This document shows, piece after piece, positions 61,371 through 64,000 of a DNA stretch of 64,000 nucleotides. The DNA comes from Syngnathus acus (lineage: Eukaryota > Chordata > Actinopteri > Syngnathiformes > Syngnathidae), in NCBI RefSeq assembly GCF_901709675.1, contig NC_051101.1, forward strand, positions 4,608,501-4,672,500. The letters are read 5' to 3'. A program made the translations under genes and the position numbers. Within the stretch, counting starts at the first letter, position 1. The number at the start of each line of letters is the position of its first letter. The notes under the pieces were generated by a model, which worked only from the letters and a program-made list of their open reading frames with translations, did no database searches and was not told the DNA's origin.

Positions 61371-61454
61371 AAGACATGAAATAAAAAAGGAATATATGGG
61401 AGTTCATGTCGCAAGACATGAAATAAAAAAGGAATATATGGGAGTTCATGTTGC
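61371..61454. repeat. 42-base tandem duplication
   Basis: Two adjacent 42-base units starting AAGACATGAAATAAAAAAGG differ at a single base (C at 61410, T at 61452), so the duplication is recent. Confidence 0.95.
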
Positions 61455-62017
61455 CTTCATCCAAACGTGCTCAAAATATCACAGAAAACAAAATATATCA
61501 TTTTGAAAAATGACAACTATGTCATGTCTCTAATCAAATTTAGAATGTAATCATAATTTAACAACAGTTGTGAGGTAATGTTTGAATCCAGTATTCACAT
61601 ATTCAGTGATCACTAGGTGGCACTATAGCACACACGTTGCATAATGTGAAGATGCCCATTTGAAGGATACACATTGCAAACGTATATGAAGTGACCTGGT
61701 TTTGATATTTTCACTTGACTTTACCAAAAATAATGTTAAACTTAGTTTTGTTTCATAGTTACCAAATTCATTTACAAGCATTTGCACTAAACATGTTTGA
61801 AGAAAAGACTCAATCATACTGTTATGATAAGAGACGGACACAATCTTCTTGAGGAGTCCTCTATTATACTCCTTGCGTAAAACAATCCATAGCAATCTAA
61901 ATCCTTATCAATATCAATTTACTCATATCAATAAAGATCAGGCTCCCTCTGGATCGGTCCTCACACTGGCATCTGTCTGACATTGCAGGTCTAACATCAC
62001 GCCCAGACGACTCCCCC

Positions 62018-62087
62018 ACCACACACACACACACACACGCACACACACACGCACGCACACACACACGCACACACACACACACACACT
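62018..62087. repeat. (CA)n with CG interruptions
   Basis: ACAC..ACGC alternating tract of about 70 bases. Potential Z-DNA former. Confidence 0.95.
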
Positions 62088-62139
62088 TGACTTTGGCGTC
62101 AATCAGACTGACTGTCTTTGTGAGTGTATTGACAGTTAT

Positions 62140-62800
62140 CAAAAAAAATGCCCTTGATGTAATTTCATGCCTGTCGACACACGCAGACCATATGCTAAGG
62201 ATTATGGGATGCCTGTGGACCACATAAGTGTAAGAAACTGCAGAGCCACATGCCACCAGGGCTTTGGTCACTTTATAGGACCATTTAATGGCCTTGAGTG
62301 TTAGTGGCACAGTGGCCAAATACAGCCAAGTGTCCACTGGGGGCTGCCGGTGTTGTCAGCTGTAGACCAACCAGGGATCTCCCTCCCCTCCCACGCGTGA
62401 CACTCACCGCATTGTCACAGCATATGCTGATCCTCAATGACCGAGGCTTTAATGTCGCACAACGATAATTTACATTCTCACAAATGCACAGTGGAACAGA
62501 GTGAAGCTTTTTATGACTCTTTGCATCTTTGAAAGTGTCATTGCAGCAAGAAATGGAACTCCACAAAACTGACAGTGCCGAAAGGGCTCAGTTATGTGCC
62601 ATTAGTCTTTGTGTATGGAGTAGTGACCACTGCAGCCAGGTTGTAGCGTGTTCTTATAAATGCAAATTGATAACTATTAAAATATTATTTAACCTATTCT
62701 TTATTACCTTATCCGCAGCCTGTTTGAGGTGGTTAGAGAGGGAAGAACCTATTGGATTATTGAAAATTTAAAAAAAGCAACAAACAGTTGTTAGTTCCTG
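62140..62800. promoter_or_regulatory. Candidate conserved regulatory block G
   Basis: Repeat-free block right after the CA tract (CTAAGGATTATGGGATGCC with an OTX/PITX-like GGATTA, CACTTTATAGGACCATTTAA). No gene seen. Confidence 0.25.
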
Positions 62801-63189
62801 TGGAAAACTTGACTTTCCGGAAATATGTTGCACTAAATCCTAAAACCTTTGAGGCACAACTGATGTTTATTTCCCTTTTAAAACCAGTTTAAATTCGACA
62901 AATGGTGCATGGAGGAATTTGAGCATACCCACAGGCTGTATTGCTACCGAAAGACAGACTTTGGAAGACTTGTGTGTGTTTTACAAGACAAACAAATGGC
63001 TTCGACAACGCTTGATTTTTGTATCTTTGCATCCTTTTGTTACCCGGAATTCAATCAGTGCTCCTCCCTCCTTGTCTCTCTTTTTTGCTTTGTTTTTCTG
63101 CTGCAGGCAGTATCGCTGAAACGCCGCTGCTGTTTTGTAAGCATGTGCACATCCTGATCTCTCATAATATTAGTTAAAATCAATGCGCT

Positions 63190-63620
63190 GCTTTTTTAAT
63201 TATTGCTCATGGTACAAAGCGGGGAAGGCTCATTTAAGGGGGGATCGATATGGGAGAGCGATTGGTAGACGGAGGAGCTGTACATCAGGCTCCTTGATGT
63301 GAAAATCATTGGGGCCTGTGCAGGCTGTGGCTCGCGCTGATCATCCTGGTTAGCCCCCCAGCTGGCTGCAGGGCCTGGGTAATGGGTGAACCCTCCGTGA
63401 ACCAGCATCCTTAGCCTCCACAACAACACTTGACCACAGCAACGTCTGACTGGAGGCTCGCGTTACTCTGCTCTGTGGGTTTTAAAGAGGTTAATAACTT
63501 GGGCCTGTGGGCATTATTTCAGCATGACCAGAGAAACGTAGCATTCCCATTTCTTTTGCTATAGATCTACCTTTGACCCCTGCGTCGTCCGTCCCTTCCG
63601 CACTCCCTGCCCTGATGACA
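63190..63620. promoter_or_regulatory. Candidate conserved regulatory block H
   Basis: GC-richer, repeat-free block (GGGCCTGTGCAGGCTGTGGC, CCAGCTGGCTGCAGGGCCTG) with TTAATAACTT beside it. The minus-strand 77-codon frame here has no family likeness. Confidence 0.25.
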
Positions 63621-63929
63621 CACACAAGTTTGCATCCTCTCACTTTCTTCTCATCTTTACAGTTGTCTTCAGTTTCTGCTGGCTCTCTTGTCCTTCAGCA
63701 TGCAGTTTGGTCCCTCTGCTGGTAAACTGATACAAATTACGGCAATCTGGGAAAGTGTGAACGGCAGCGTTTCACAGACTTTTGCTCTTATTTGTCACTA
63801 TTTCAGCTTCCATCATGGCCCTGTTGTATAGACATAGTAGTAAGTGTGCAGTGTAATTGCTTTTTCATCAAACTGTCGCACTGTATTTATCATATAGCCG
63901 TCTACCTACCTGGCTAGTTGTCTGTCTGC

Positions 63930-63931
<2 letters not shown>

Positions 63932-63982
<51 letters not shown>
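63932..63982. repeat. (CT)n microsatellite
   Basis: About 25 uninterrupted CT units near the right edge. Confidence 0.95.
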
Positions 63983-63983
<1 letters not shown>

Positions 63984-64000
63984 GCAAAATACTTTTGTGC

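Overview
This is vertebrate nuclear DNA, most likely from a ray-finned (teleost, probably percomorph) fish. The genes are split by GT/AG introns, and much of the rest is AT-rich non-coding DNA. The repeats are of teleost type: tRNA-headed SINE-like elements with GGAT tails, hAT-type non-autonomous elements, palindromic MITEs with ACCGTAATTTTCGGAC ends, and 5'/3' scraps of one LINE family. Microsatellites are common. There are no operons, ribosome-binding sites or CRISPR arrays. Every conclusion was read by eye from the sequence; no alignment or search was run.

Region by region. Positions 1-7.8 kb (minus strand) carry what I read as the 5' coding exons of the Golli transcript of the myelin basic protein locus (mbp). 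The first coding exon is at 7732-7790 (starts [15 protein letters not shown]) and the second at 2444-2543 (ends DEVF/G). A frame-compatible candidate terminal exon at 54-151 would give an 80-residue protein with a hydrophobic tail. The classic MBP exons would lie off the left edge. Positions 7.8-24 kb are intergenic, with two perfect CRE palindromes, a CpG-bearing candidate promoter near 16.4-17.4 kb, one MITE, one hAT element with an exact 8-bp target duplication, LINE scraps and a GGTA array. Positions 24.04-28.42 kb (plus) hold a complete galanin receptor 1 gene (galr1): three coding exons, 347 aa. Positions 28.6-34.7 kb are intergenic, with a cluster of three SINE-like elements. Positions 35.27-41.06 kb (minus) hold a complete depdc1b: eleven coding exons, 529 aa, with a promoter that carries CCAAT boxes and a CHR-like element. 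Positions 41.3-42.1 kb hold a MITE and an internally deleted LINE. Positions 42.1-64 kb have no recognisable gene. This part is relatively poor in repeats to the right of 48 kb and contains several candidate conserved regulatory blocks rich in homeodomain-type motifs.

How it fits together. A divergent Golli-mbp/galr1 pair is the arrangement known at human 18q23. In human, the next gene beyond GALR1 is SALL3, after a long gene desert. Here depdc1b (human 5q12.1) sits just beyond galr1, followed by a gene-free stretch. My inference is a lineage-specific rearrangement, with the right-hand desert serving a developmental gene outside the window. The genes do not form one pathway: mbp/Golli (myelin and signalling), galr1 (neuropeptide GPCR) and depdc1b (mitotic/Rho-related regulator) are neighbours by chromosomal history. 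The most unusual observation is the candidate tail-anchored Golli isoform at the left edge.
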